Below, in pieces: positions 1-13,508 of a stretch of DNA of 64,000 nt. Below the pieces are notes generated by a model. It was given only the letters and a program-made list of their open reading frames with translations. It did no database searches and was not told the DNA's origin. A program made the translations under genes and the position numbers. Within the stretch, counting starts at the first letter, position 1. Every line of letters begins with the position of its first letter. Source of the DNA: Brasenia schreberi (Eukaryota; Streptophyta; Magnoliopsida; Nymphaeales; Cabombaceae); assembly GCA_036023115.1 (NCBI GenBank), contig JAYKKT010000056.1:3598501-3662500 (forward strand), given 5' to 3'.

Positions 1-174
1 GTGAAGCTTCTAACGTGCACTTTTGCACACACACACACGGTGATCTAATTTATTTTGTGAAGCTATCTTCGATTATGTAAGATGAGAGACTTATCTAAAG
101 AAATACTTTGCAACAATCTCTTTCTCTCTCTCCCCCTCTCCCTTTCTATATGTGTGTCTCAGTGAATATCAAAT

Positions 175-175
<1 letters not shown>

Positions 176-273
<98 letters not shown>

Positions 274-290
274 GTGTGTGTGTGTGTGTG
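176..290. repeat. (CT)n microsatellite followed by (TG)n
   Basis: About 96 bases of pure CT repeat run from 176 to 271 and pass into a short TG/GC tract. It lies in the intron just upstream of the first visible WAT1-related exon and forms a long polypyrimidine stretch about 80 bases before that exon's acceptor AG at 352-353. Length is likely to vary between individuals. Confidence 0.95.
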
Positions 291-353
291 CGTGTGTGCG
301 CGTGCCTGTGGATATCTAGTAATTACTTGATTGCATCATGATGCATGCTGTAG

Positions 354-2682
354 GATGGAGAAAGTGAAGATAAAGAAGTTTAAGAGCCAAGCCAAGATTG
401 TCGGCACACTAGTCACATGTGCTGGAGCCATGATCATGACTCTTTATAAAGGGCCCATTGTGGACATGATCTGGTCCGGCCACCACCATGAAGGCTCCAC
501 AGGCACCAAAAAGAGCACCAACTCCGACGACACTGATTGGGTGAAGGGCGCGATCATGGTCATCGTTGCTTGCTTCTCCTGGGCTGGCTTCTTTGTTCTC
601 CAAGTAATCTATCAACCTTTATCTCATGGTGATGTAAAAGGCCAGAATTGGATGTGGCATATAACCAAGCATTGTTTTGCAAATCTTATTGGATCTTACC
701 AAATCGTGCCTCCCATATGTGAAACCTGTAAATAGAATGTAGCAAATTTGTTACTAATGAGAACTTAATTTATCTTCATGTTCCTTATTCTATTCCCAAT
801 TTCAGGCATACACCTTGAGGAAGTACACTGCTCAGCTTTCTCTCACCGCCATAATATGTTTCATCGGCACGCTGCAAGGTGCTGTGCTCACTCTGATAAT
901 GGAGCGAGGTTCATCTGTTTGGGCTATAGGTTGGGATAATAGGCTCCTAACTGTGGTGTACTCGGTATGTATGCATATGGAATGGTATCTTTAAGCATAG
1001 CCACAAATATGGCCGATATATGTGAATTGAAACAAATTCATTTTGATATTTTACACGTTAAACCTTTATCTATAGAACTATTAAATCTGTATATTTCTTC
1101 GTTTAAATGTTTTTCCAAGACTTGTTAAGAAAAACAATTTTGGAAGCATTGCAAGGTTTTCACGGTAAAGCGGGCTAACATAGTGGAAAGGGCATCTAGC
1201 TGCTAGAGGGGCAGTTGGTTGGACTCTTATAAGTGCCACCCGGAGCTAGCAAGGGCCCTCAGTTCAAGCGAGGGTTCTAGCCTGAAAGTTTTACACTGAG
1301 CTGCTCCACCCGTTGAAAATGCTCCCTAACTTTTATTTAAACCAAATGAGAAAATATCAAACTTTATCATTGAGAAAACTTTCGTAAATGAGATCTGTGA
1401 TAATATTGATTTTAATTAAGTCGCTTTTTTATGGTTAGCATGGTTCTATAAGATTGGTTAGCTTATATGGTGCATGTGGATGCAGGGAACTGTGTGCTCC
1501 GGGATCGCGTATTATGTGCAGGGGTTGGTGATGAGACACAGAGGCCCGGTTTTTGCAACAGCTTTTAGCCCTCTCTTTATGGTCTTCCAAGTTTTTCTCT
1601 CTTCGATCATACTGCATGAGAGCATCTACTTGGGAGGGTATGAACAAAACAATGATTCAGATGTGCACAGATATATACCTCTGTGTGTTTTTCTGTGTGA
1701 AGCTTCGTGATCTTATTCAAAGCCTGGACTTTTTTTACCAGATCTTCCACCAAACCAACTCCGTATATGGAATCATTGAGCCCCCTCTTCAACAACATGA
1801 ATAGATTGGCTTGATATAGAGTTCAAAAGCAAAAGCAAATAAAAGTCAAAATCCAGTATCTTAATTCTGCTTAGCAGAAATTCATTTTGACAGCACTCGG
1901 GTCCACCATTATTACATTAACAGTTAAGTTCATCATTTTGTGGCCGTTTTCTCGTAATGTATTAAGATTGACCTCACCTTCAGTCGGATAATGGAGTGAC
2001 CGTAGAATAGCCGGACAATCGAGTTCATAGAAAACTTTAAGAACCGATCCGTTCCAATAAAAGCTGCTACACATGAAAGAAGCCACAAAAGATGAATTAT
2101 AGAGGCTGTCATGTCATCTATATTGTACTTATGTTGTTTTGAGAATGAGAAAACTAGATGTAGATCCAATTTTATAGCCATATACTTAAACAAAGTACTG
2201 AGCGTGGAGGAGGAGATCCTGAAAGAATCCTCCTCCTCACTAGTACCTAACTCTTAAAAATTGTACATAATTTTGTGGGAACATAATTGAAATGGGTCTG
2301 CCTCACCTCAATTGCCTTTCAGAAGTTCATGAACTTGGTCATGTTACTGTGATGCATGTAACTAAAAGATTTTATAATTTATTTTGTCTCTCTAGCACCC
2401 ATTTAATAGTCTTAATACATCAATTTTCTTTGATTTATTTTCAGGATCATAGGTGGAATTGTCATTGTGATGGGCCTTTACACAGTGTTATGGGGCAAGA
2501 GCATGGACCATGTGAAGAAACCAATATTGCCAGCAGAGTGCAACTCCGAGACAACATCAATGGAAGCTCTACCCGATACTGATAAGGTGAATGCAGCTGG
2601 AGAGGAGGTGTTTATTGAGATCTCATCTCTCGAGAAGACGGCTGCTTGTAGCAATGCCTGTGTCGCAGTGGCGCGTGCCTGA
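354..2682 (+). CDS. WAT1-related (EamA/DMT family) membrane transporter, 3' part of gene
   Basis: These are the last four exons of a plant WAT1/nodulin MtN21-type protein: 354-603, 806-964, 1486-1637 and 2445-2682, all with GT-AG borders and matching phases (2,0,0,2). Together they give about 265 residues ending in TGA at 2680-2682. Family proteins run to about 380 residues with ten membrane helices, so roughly 115-130 N-terminal residues lie upstream of the window. The second half holds the usual landmarks: MEKVKIKK before a helix ending MTLYKGP, a hydrophilic His/Ser/Thr-rich loop, AQLSLTA, WAIGWD, SGIAYYVQG, GPVFATAFSPL, and VMGLYTVLWGKS near the C-terminus. Members move small molecules such as auxin or amino acids across plasma or vacuole membranes; the substrate here is not predictable. 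The C-terminal tail is cytosolic and acidic. No frame breaks are seen. Intron 2 (965-1485) holds a possible SINE relic at 1160-1310. The family assignment is firm, the exact member is not. Confidence 0.9.
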
Positions 2683-4043
2683 ACCTTCAATTTATCTCTG
2701 TTACTCTTTTTTTCTTTGTGCAATGTTGTGTGTGGGTGTGTACATAACCATGTGCATGCTTGCTGATAGACTTAACTTGTCACCCCCCTTCTAAGCCAAA
2801 GGAGTACTCCATGAGAGGCCATTCCTCTAGCTGTCTGTGCATGTGCATGCATGAAGTTTTCCCCGAGCCCCTTTTCGTGGTGTACGATCTTTGATCTTTA
2901 GTTAATAAGAGATATTTACTGTTTAACTAGTTACCAAATTACTCTCTCTCTCTCTCTCACTCACACAGCTGTCTTTGTGTGTGTGGTTTGATTATGGATG
3001 GACTTGCATTGTTTACATACGAATGGCTAGAAACTACTGGATTAGCTTGTAAATTGTCTTATCAAGAAAAAGGCAGTTTCCTTTTCCTTTTCTCTGGTGA
3101 CCTTGCTGCATGCAACTAATCACCTCCAAACCAAGATGAATCCACTTTGAGGTTCCTTCTTTTCTCTTCTTGATTGACAAATTTCGGTTAGACGGATTTT
3201 AGTAAAGTCTAGATGGCATGTACTTTGAAAAAATTTGGATCGCCTGTATAATTTTTCTTTTTTATATTCTCAAATTTCGGTTTAGATGATGGCTGCCTCC
3301 CAGTCGGCAATATAATAGGTCAGCCACAGTATCGGTCATACTTCGAGAAAAACGTACTAATGGAACAAAATCTCAGATCCAACTTTACGAATCAATAAAT
3401 TATAAATCATGTACATATATATATGTAATACAAACTTTATGTTTGAGGAATATTAAGATCTTCTTGAATGACATAGGTTTGATCATTTGATTAAGGGTGT
3501 TGAATGATTGAGATTGTTGAACAAAGATCAAATGGTGCTTTGTGTGGTAACAGTACAGAAACAAGTACAAAAATAGTTTTTGCTTTTGTGCACTAAACCC
3601 TCCCATTAGTCACCCTTGTTCAAACAACCATGATTCAGGAGTACGTGGTCTTGGAGGACCCTAGCATTTCTAATAAACAGATATATATATATATAACACC
3701 TTTATTACATACACAATAAATGCCCTCGTATGAAGTACTGAAAGCACTATAAGAAAAGCAGTTAGAAATCAGCTTGTAATACCTTGAATTTATTTATTAG
3801 AGAGTCCAAATGACCGACTGGCTAGACTTCGAAAAAAATATGAGTCAGTCCAAACGGCTACTATTCTCATCCTGATGGAAATTTCTTCAACCAAATCCGT
3901 CAAAGCATTCTCTGAGTCGGTTTATGACTAATAGTTTCATCTTATTTGATCAATTCAATTTAAGTTTGAGTCGGCTATTTGCAGCATAAACAGTCGCAGT
4001 GGCCTTCAACCTAACCCCATAAGAACATAAAACGGGGTCATCT
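2683..4043. other. Intergenic stretch without recognised genes
   Basis: This is AT-rich sequence downstream of the WAT1-related gene. It holds a short CT tract near 2942-2958 and an AT tract near 3416-3426. Open frames are short and lack protein-like composition. The 3' UTR and poly(A) site of the transporter probably fall within the first 250-300 bases. Confidence 0.6.
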
Positions 4044-4051
4044 GTCAGGCC

Positions 4052-4364
4052 TAGACATGGCCAGTTCCTAACCAGCTTGGCGGTTTCAACCGGAATTGAT
4101 GAAATCAGAACTAGAACTAGGATTCACCCGGTCTGGTTCTCGTTTCACCTTTTCCACAACCAGATCCGATGGTTCCAAACCACCAGTTTCGGTATTTTTT
4201 AATTTTTTTATTAAAACTTAATTTCCAGAACCAGACCTGCCGGTTCTAGAATCGTAACCGGAACTGGTAATGAACTGGTTCAGTTATAGTTTCAAGTTCC
4301 AGGCTAACCGAAACCGGTGGTTTGAAACCATCGATTCCAGTTTACCCAGAACTGGACATGTCTA
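4052..4364. mobile_element. hAT-like MITE with terminal inverted repeats
   Basis: The ends are inverted repeats: TAGACATGGCCAG at 4052-4064 and its complement at 4352-4364 (12 of 13 match). The flanks are an imperfect 8-bp duplication, GTCAGGCC at 4044-4051 and ATCAGACC at 4365-4372 (6 of 8 match); 8-bp target duplications are typical of hAT transposons. The 313-bp interior is non-coding and packed with AACC/GGTT words that let it fold on itself. It is therefore a non-autonomous, old insertion. Confidence 0.6.
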
Positions 4365-4639
4365 ATCAGACCCTTTCAAAAACACAATATACGTAGAATA
4401 TAGATCACCTAATCCAGACCCCCTTAATGCAAACTTTCTAGCTCTGCCCATAGCATGAAATATGAATGGTGCACAAATTTCATATTGAATATCAATCTGT
4501 TGTTGCGATATACCGTGACCCACTACCGCATTGACTAACCATAAAGTGATATGAAGAGTGTCTATAAAACAATGCAGGCAAGCAGCATCCTCAAGTAGCC
4601 ACTCTAAATGATTCATTTTGCATGCAAAAGGAGGTTCTA

Positions 4640-5290
4640 GTCATTAAGCATATCTAACCTTTATCAGCTTCCCTTTCTTTGACTTACATCAACTGCGCAC
4701 CGGATGATGGAAACAACTTGCATATCAATAAGGGTGAAACATTTTTGTTTGAACCTGCAGCCTTTATCGTTCGCTCAATGGGCCATCCTTCGTTTCAAGT
4801 GAATAGCCCACTTATCGGTTATACGCCTGCCGGTTCATACCGGAACCGAACCGCTCGTGGAACCATCAGTAATCAAAATCGGTCGAACCAGCTTTGAACC
4901 TAGGGATCCCTCGGTTCGGTTACAGCTCATGCTCTCCGAAAATTGGCCCAGAGCCGGTACCACCATAGAACCCACTGATACCGAATCCGTGGTTCCAAAC
5001 TGCATACAAACGCTATGATTTGAATTTTTTTTCAAAACATTTTGAACACAATTGAGACTGACGGATCAACAGCAGGGCACTTCCTATCGATATTAGTGGT
5101 GTAGAGTTTGACTCCTAGAGGGTGCATGTTTGTGTTGCTTTTGTAACAAAACAAAAAAAAGAAAATCGGAGGACACCATTTGGCGCTTGCCAATTTGACT
5201 AGATGTCAAGTATATTTTAGAACCGATGCCACCCTGAATCCGACGGTTTGGAACCGCTGGTTCCGGTTTATAAGAAATCAGACATGTCTA
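4640..5290. mobile_element. Second AACC/GGTT-rich hAT-like relic
   Basis: The same GAACCGG-type words recur from about 4800 to 5280, and the right end at 5281-5290 (GACATGTCTA) matches the right terminus of the MITE at 4052-4364. No clear left terminus was found, so this copy is truncated or rearranged. A further faint patch of the same word content lies at about 6440-6790. Confidence 0.35.
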
Positions 5291-7689
<2,399 letters not shown>

Positions 7690-7690
<1 letters not shown>

Positions 7691-9340
7691 TTTTTCATTG
7701 TAATACTTCATAGCAATTGTTTCATAGTAATTGTTTAGCTCCTGGTTTATTTCTATAATGATTGGTTTGGTCATGCTCACTATTTGAGGAATAAAGAATC
7801 AATGAATCGTAGAGATGACATGGTGGAACATTTACCTCATGTGTCATTTACCCATTTTTATTAAGGTATAGCATATGAAGAAAATAATATGAGAGGCCCT
7901 TCCATTTTCTGGCAGCATGAAACAACTCACCTTCAATATAAAACAATTGTTTGTGAAGAATGAAACCGAGGAGTAGGAGGTGAACAAAGCCTTAAGCAAG
8001 TACGCAATGAATCCTTAAGATTCAATAGAGGATTTTTTTATATTATATTTTATAGGAAGCAAAGAATCAAAGCATGGTGAAATAGAATACAAAAAAGCCT
8101 TAAGGAGCATGATTTTCTTGACTCAAAACAACTGTAGGCTACCTATAAGAGTATAATGACATATTGTTATAGGAAGAATTTCTATGGTATCAGAAATCCA
8201 AAGAACAAATGGTGGCAAAATTGGAGATGGAAGTATTAGAATCATGTTACCCCATAATCACACCTAAACAAAAGATACTATATAGAATTATTGAGTAAAG
8301 AGGATGGTGTTACCCCCACAATCTGTTTATATGGATAGTGCTCTCATACTAAGCTATCTTGGCTAGTCCTCTCTTGCATCCCATGTTACAAAGGAGGTGA
8401 ATTTGGTAGTTTGACACATGAATACCTTCAAATCACCAAGTTTTGAAGGATTTATGCTTATTTCCTGATAAACTATTAGAATATTATTGAGAATCATGTC
8501 TACGTGTGTCTTTAAGCTAAAAATAATGGATGAATCTTGCTAGAGAATTATTTATTTTTATTCTAAAGTACACAAAGTTGATGAGCCACTTTTGGTGAAT
8601 TTACCTATATCAAATGTTTTATAAGATGGTCTCACTAAGATGTTGGTGAAGTTGTTAAAACCTTATCTCATAGAGATTATTTGGGCACTTAGGGTTAATT
8701 TTTTTCAAGAAGGAGAACAACTAACAATGCCATCATTGTGTGAGAGGTTCTTCATCATATGCACCAAAACAAATGGAGGGTAGTGATATTGATTTTAAAT
8801 TTAATTTAAAAAACTTTTAAATGCTTAGATCTCGATTTTTTGGAGCTCAACTTAAAAGAGCTTGACTTTTCAGAGAAGACAATAGTTTTCACATACTTTT
8901 TATCATTTATATGAAAAATAATAATTACTTACTCTATTTCAGCTAAGAAGTTGCCTATTAGGATCTCTAAGAGTGGCCCTAATTTTGCATTTGCTTTTTG
9001 CAGATGATATGTTGGCTATGTTGTAATTCACAAGTTTGACTAGTAATACTTAGAATTATTTTATAAGCCATCATGTACGAAAGTAAACATTCAAAAGTCT
9101 AGAATAGTGAACTCAAAAGCAGTCATAAAGAGGAAGAAAAATAAACTTTTCCAATATTACAAGATTTTGTAGGGACTTTTATAAATATCTTTACTTTTAA
9201 TTATTGCAAGATAGGATTCATTTTAATAGAATCTTGGAAAGGTGAACTTTTAAGATAGTCAAAAGGAAAGCTTCTAAATTATAAATGTTGCTTTTGTCTT
9301 GTAAAATCTATGCTCAATACCCTTTCTTTATATCCATATG
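7690..9340 (+). mobile_element. Decayed L1-type non-LTR retrotransposon
   Basis: No open frame survives, but fragments of a plant L1 LINE pol protein can be read on the + strand in the right order. VEHLPHVSFTHFY near 7830 matches the VEHLPR...SDH part of the endonuclease. An FWYQKSKEQM-like stretch follows near 8190. FQEGEQLT near 8710-8740, followed by HQNKWR-like residues near 8760-8780, belongs to the RT fingers. A GPNFAFAFCR segment with GATGAT near 8975-9010 is the FADD region. NRILERL...KASLLNY near 9220-9285 is the post-RT region. Endonuclease precedes reverse transcriptase, as in L1. The copy is ancient and both ends are unclear. Confidence 0.6.
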
Positions 9341-9499
9341 TGATTAATCATATGCACTTATCAATTTAATAACATTGTTGAAGATTTAATCAACCATGAA
9401 GCAAGTACACATATGTCATATATTACCTCACAACAAGGGTCACTTTTTCTAGAAAGAGTAAGGTTGCATCATAAGACCATTCTACCTTTTGAAACAACC

Positions 9500-11700
9500 T
9501 ACCTAGTGATTTGTCTTAGTAACATACTAACAGAGTCTGAATACAATCAAAAGTAAGCAAGGGCCTCTGAGCTTTGCTAGGACATAGTGAATCAAGTGTA
9601 GAGAGAGTTCTTATATCATAAATGGATGTGAATAAAGAAGTTAGTTCTTCTATATTGTCACATGAATATAATGAATAAAGTGTAGAGAGGGATTCTACAT
9701 TTTTAACATACATGAATGAAAGGGGTAAAAAAGTTAGTCTTATATAATAAGATTCATATTAATATATGGAATATTAGAAAATAGACTAGCAAATTAATGG
9801 AGGTAATTAATATTATGATTAGAAGAAAAATTCATATTCAATGTTTACAAGGGATAAAGTGGATTGGAGAAAAGCTAAAGAGATGTTTAAAACAAATTTT
9901 AAATTATGGTACTTTAGAAAAGAAAAGACTTGGCATGAAATTGTGTAAATAAAACTTCAAAGGATACTGTATTAGACATTTAATGATATGGTAACTGAAG
10001 TACTATGGTGAAATTAGTATAAAAAATGGAAGCTTTGAATTTAGTTTGTACTTATAAACCCTAAGTACAACTAGAAGAAAGTATAAATGAGACACTTTGG
10101 AAGGGGTTAGATAAGATAATTTAAAGAATTATATAAAAAGAAATGATTTGTTTGTAAATAGGTCTAAATGAACATGTGAGTAAAGAGCTATCAGGATATC
10201 AAAGTATTATGGAAACTATAGCTTTGGATATTTAAATAAAGAAGCTTATGACATTTTAAATTTAGCTATGACATATGATCTCTTTATAATAAAATAAATA
10301 TTTAATTATTTATAAGAGTGGTCCATCACAAACACAAATTGATTATTTTGTTTGTATAAGAAAAATAGATCATATTGCAAGGATTTAAGGTATTTCTTAA
10401 AATAATTTAACTATCTAAGATCAACTTTTAGTTATAGATTTACATGTAAGAAAGAGATAAGGAGTACATAGAACTACTTAGACTAAACGATAGAACCTCA
10501 AAAATAAAATTATATATATTAAAGAAAGTTCTTTAAAGAGAAGTTTAAAGTTACATAGACATGGGTAATAATATAATAATCATATTAGAAAAGTGGAAAA
10601 AGATGTGTTAGGTGAATCTAAGGGAGGGGTACCAACACAAAAAAAAACTTGATGGCAGAATAGAGTGGTACAAAATAAAATTAAGGCATGCTTGCATTAT
10701 GTTGATAAGATTGATGAAGTTATAAAATGGCAAAAAAGAAGTCAAATAGGCCATGAATAAAGCAAAGGATAAAACTTAAGAAGATTCATATAAAAAAACT
10801 TAACTCAAAAGAAAGTGAAAGAGATATTTTAAGATAATAACTAGAGGTAAGAAAATTAATGACATTACTTTTGTTAGATAACATTAAACATGATGATGAG
10901 ACGATTCTAATGACAAACAATGATATAAAATAAATAAATAAAATATTTTCACAAGTTTTTCAGCAAAAATTTAGGTATTTGTATTAGCATGATAGTTAAC
11001 CAACTCAAAGAATGTAAATCATAGTTTCTATCAATATATTCAAAAAATAAAGTCAAAGAAGCTCTTCAACGTATGGAGGATGATAAATTGGTAGGACTAG
11101 GCATTATTCTTAAAAATCCTAAGAGAGTCAAGTATCACTTGACTTGTAATATGGAGAAATCAATAGGAATAGATAAAGAGTATAGTTATACACATATAGT
11201 AGAATAAGGGACATTTAAAATTGTATGAATTATCATGGTATCAAGCTGATGGAAATTATGAAAAAGAATTATTGAATGTAGGTTGAAACAAGTATTGAGT
11301 ACAACAAAGAACTAATTTTGATTCATGCTAAAGAGATTTATTATTAAGGTTATTAACCTATTGAGACATCTTAAAAATATTTTAGAGTGAACAAGAAAAA
11401 CCTTCACTTGATATTTATCGACATAAAAGAAGTTTATGATAAAGTATAAAGAAATATTATTTGAAGAACCTTAAAAAAAGTATACATCTTATTGACATAC
11501 ATCAATTTTATAAAAAACATATATGATAGTCCACAAACATATATATAATAACTCATGAAGAAAACAACATTTTTTTGAAATTAATATTAGATTATATCAT
11601 GAATCAAATTTAAGTCTATACTTATCTACCTTGATTATTAATGAGTTAATAAAACATATTAGTTAGTGGATAAATGTAAGGAAAAAGTTAAGAAACATAT
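9500..11700 (+). mobile_element. Decayed RTE-clade LINE, AT-shifted
   Basis: The sequence can be followed base by base against the well-preserved RTE at 26,354-30,214, starting near 26,520 of that copy: AAGTAAGCAAGGGCC, then AATAAGATTCATATT for AATAAGATTCGTATT, then the endonuclease, linker and RT up to the MDELTKHI region near 11,640-11,690. The 3' end with the GTTGTT tail is missing. Most differences are C to T or G to A, which fits long-term cytosine methylation and deamination. Every frame is closed by stops. Confidence 0.75.
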
Positions 11701-13508
11701 TAGCACCTACTTTGCCGTCTAGCAGCCACAACCCTTTCGTTAGGGCAATATCTTCCACCAGTCAAAAATAAGAAGGCTCAATAGCATATTATTTAAAGAA
11801 ATATGAATTTTAGTCTTTTAGTATATATAACTATTTTTTAGAATATTAGTTTAGAAAGTTATTGACGGTATTAAAAAACCACACTTCTTGTAAAAATAAC
11901 ACATTAAATAGTAGTAATGGCCGTGTACACCCCGATAAAACGACCTCTTATCGAAGATGTATGTGTCCGACGCGTATCTTAGTGGTCAGTAAGTACAACA
12001 GGGCTGTCGTTAATTAGGTGGACGACACTGATCTCTATTCCTTGTCGAATGAGCATTGCTCGCTGACTATCCTTTCCACACACACACACAGAGAGGCGTT
12101 CTGTATTGGGCCGAGCCGGCCGACCTTAGAATCCAATTCCAACAAGCATATTCTTTTTTATTTTTTAATCCTCACTGCTCTCTTTCTCTCTCTCGCTGAC
12201 TTTCCTTTGTACACACAAAGAGACGTTCTGTATTGGGCCGACCTTAGAATCCAATTCCAACAAGCATATTCTTTTTCATTTTTTAATCCCACTTCTCTCT
12301 CTCTCTCTCTCTGCATGTGTGTTCCCCAGCTCCTACAGGTTACCCCTTTCTTTCTTTCCCTGTTTTCATCCTCTTCCTCATTTTTTAATCCTCACTTCTG
12401 TGTGTGTTCCCCAGCTTTTACAGGTTAGTACCCCTTTCTTTCTTTCCCTGTTTTCATCCTCTTCTTTGTGTCTTATGTATTGTTTATAGTGCTCGGTTCA
12501 GTATCTGTTCATCTTGTCTGCTATTTTCTTAGAAGGCGTAAGTTTTTGGGGAATAAAGATTGGGGGAGGTGGGAATATATGGCGGAACATATTCCAATGT
12601 TTGGAATCTTCAGAAAGGGCTATAGTTGAAAAAGCAGTATTTGATTGCTAGAATGAATTGATTTAGATACGTAAATGCCTCAAACAGTGGTAGACATGGC
12701 AGGTCTTTCTTTCTCACCTTGTAGTGCGGTTTGAGTGCTGATTTATTTGTCGTAAAGAGTGATGGAGTACTCTGTTTGAAGGGGGTCATGTTTCTGAACC
12801 TGGTATCGTGTTCTTTCCTTATGATGCTCATGGTTGCTTGTGCTTCGCATATTGGCATAGGTTGATTATTTTTGCTGTCAGCTTTCCTTTTGCCTTTTCT
12901 CTTCATATTATTTTTCAGTTTCGCATTGTTGGGCGATAGATTCATGAACACGACAAACTGAAACTTGTACTTGTTCATTGGTAGTCTGAAAGAGTTCCTT
13001 ATAAAATGAAAGTCTGAACGAAAGCTCAACGTGGTGTTGGTCATTTTGCTCCACTAGTGTTCTCAAATGCCTAGCATGATAAGCTAGTGCTTAAGACGAT
13101 GCTTTCTTCTTCTTGTTGTTGGATATGTACAATAGTTGGCGTTTTGAGTTCAGTTTGATCAAGCTTAAAGGTGTATAGGTGTTGTCCTTCCTTGATGTGA
13201 AGTTGGTTGGTGCTAGATGTTGAAGTGTGTAGGTGGCTTTTCTTCCTATTAAGATGATTTAGTTCAATTCCTTTTAACATCTTCTAGGATATTAAGTTGG
13301 TAAAAGTGTTTCTCGTTCTAAACGATTATCCCATTTGCATTCAATTGAACTAAAAACATGAACTACGTTTATTGCTACAGATTCTTTATTCAGAAACAAG
13401 TGAACGGCTGAAGATTTATTTTATACTGGATGATCAGCCTTTTCCAGAATGGTGTCTTCATTGATACCTTAGGTGCCAAAGTTGTGTGAGCTGATTCAAG
13501 TACTGCAA
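11700..13508 (+). promoter_or_regulatory. Upstream region and probable 5' UTR of the metallophosphoesterase gene
   Basis: This stretch holds no convincing coding sequence. Between 12,055 and 12,310 a unit of about 130 bases is repeated in tandem (GCTGACT...CATTTTTTAATCC), and between 12,320 and 12,470 a second unit of about 95 bases (TTCCCCAGC...TTTTCATCC) is repeated. CT-rich tracts and GTTAGTA at about 12,424 would suit a 5' UTR exon with a donor site, followed by a leader intron ending shortly before the ATG at 13,509. A 144-codon open frame on the minus strand (12,610-13,044) has low-complexity Lys/Asn content and is probably chance. The transcript start is an inference. Confidence 0.4.

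Noticed and set aside
12610..13044. 144-codon open frame on the minus strand
   Set aside because: Low-complexity Lys/Asn/Phe content, no motif, and it lies in the probable leader intron of the metallophosphoesterase gene.
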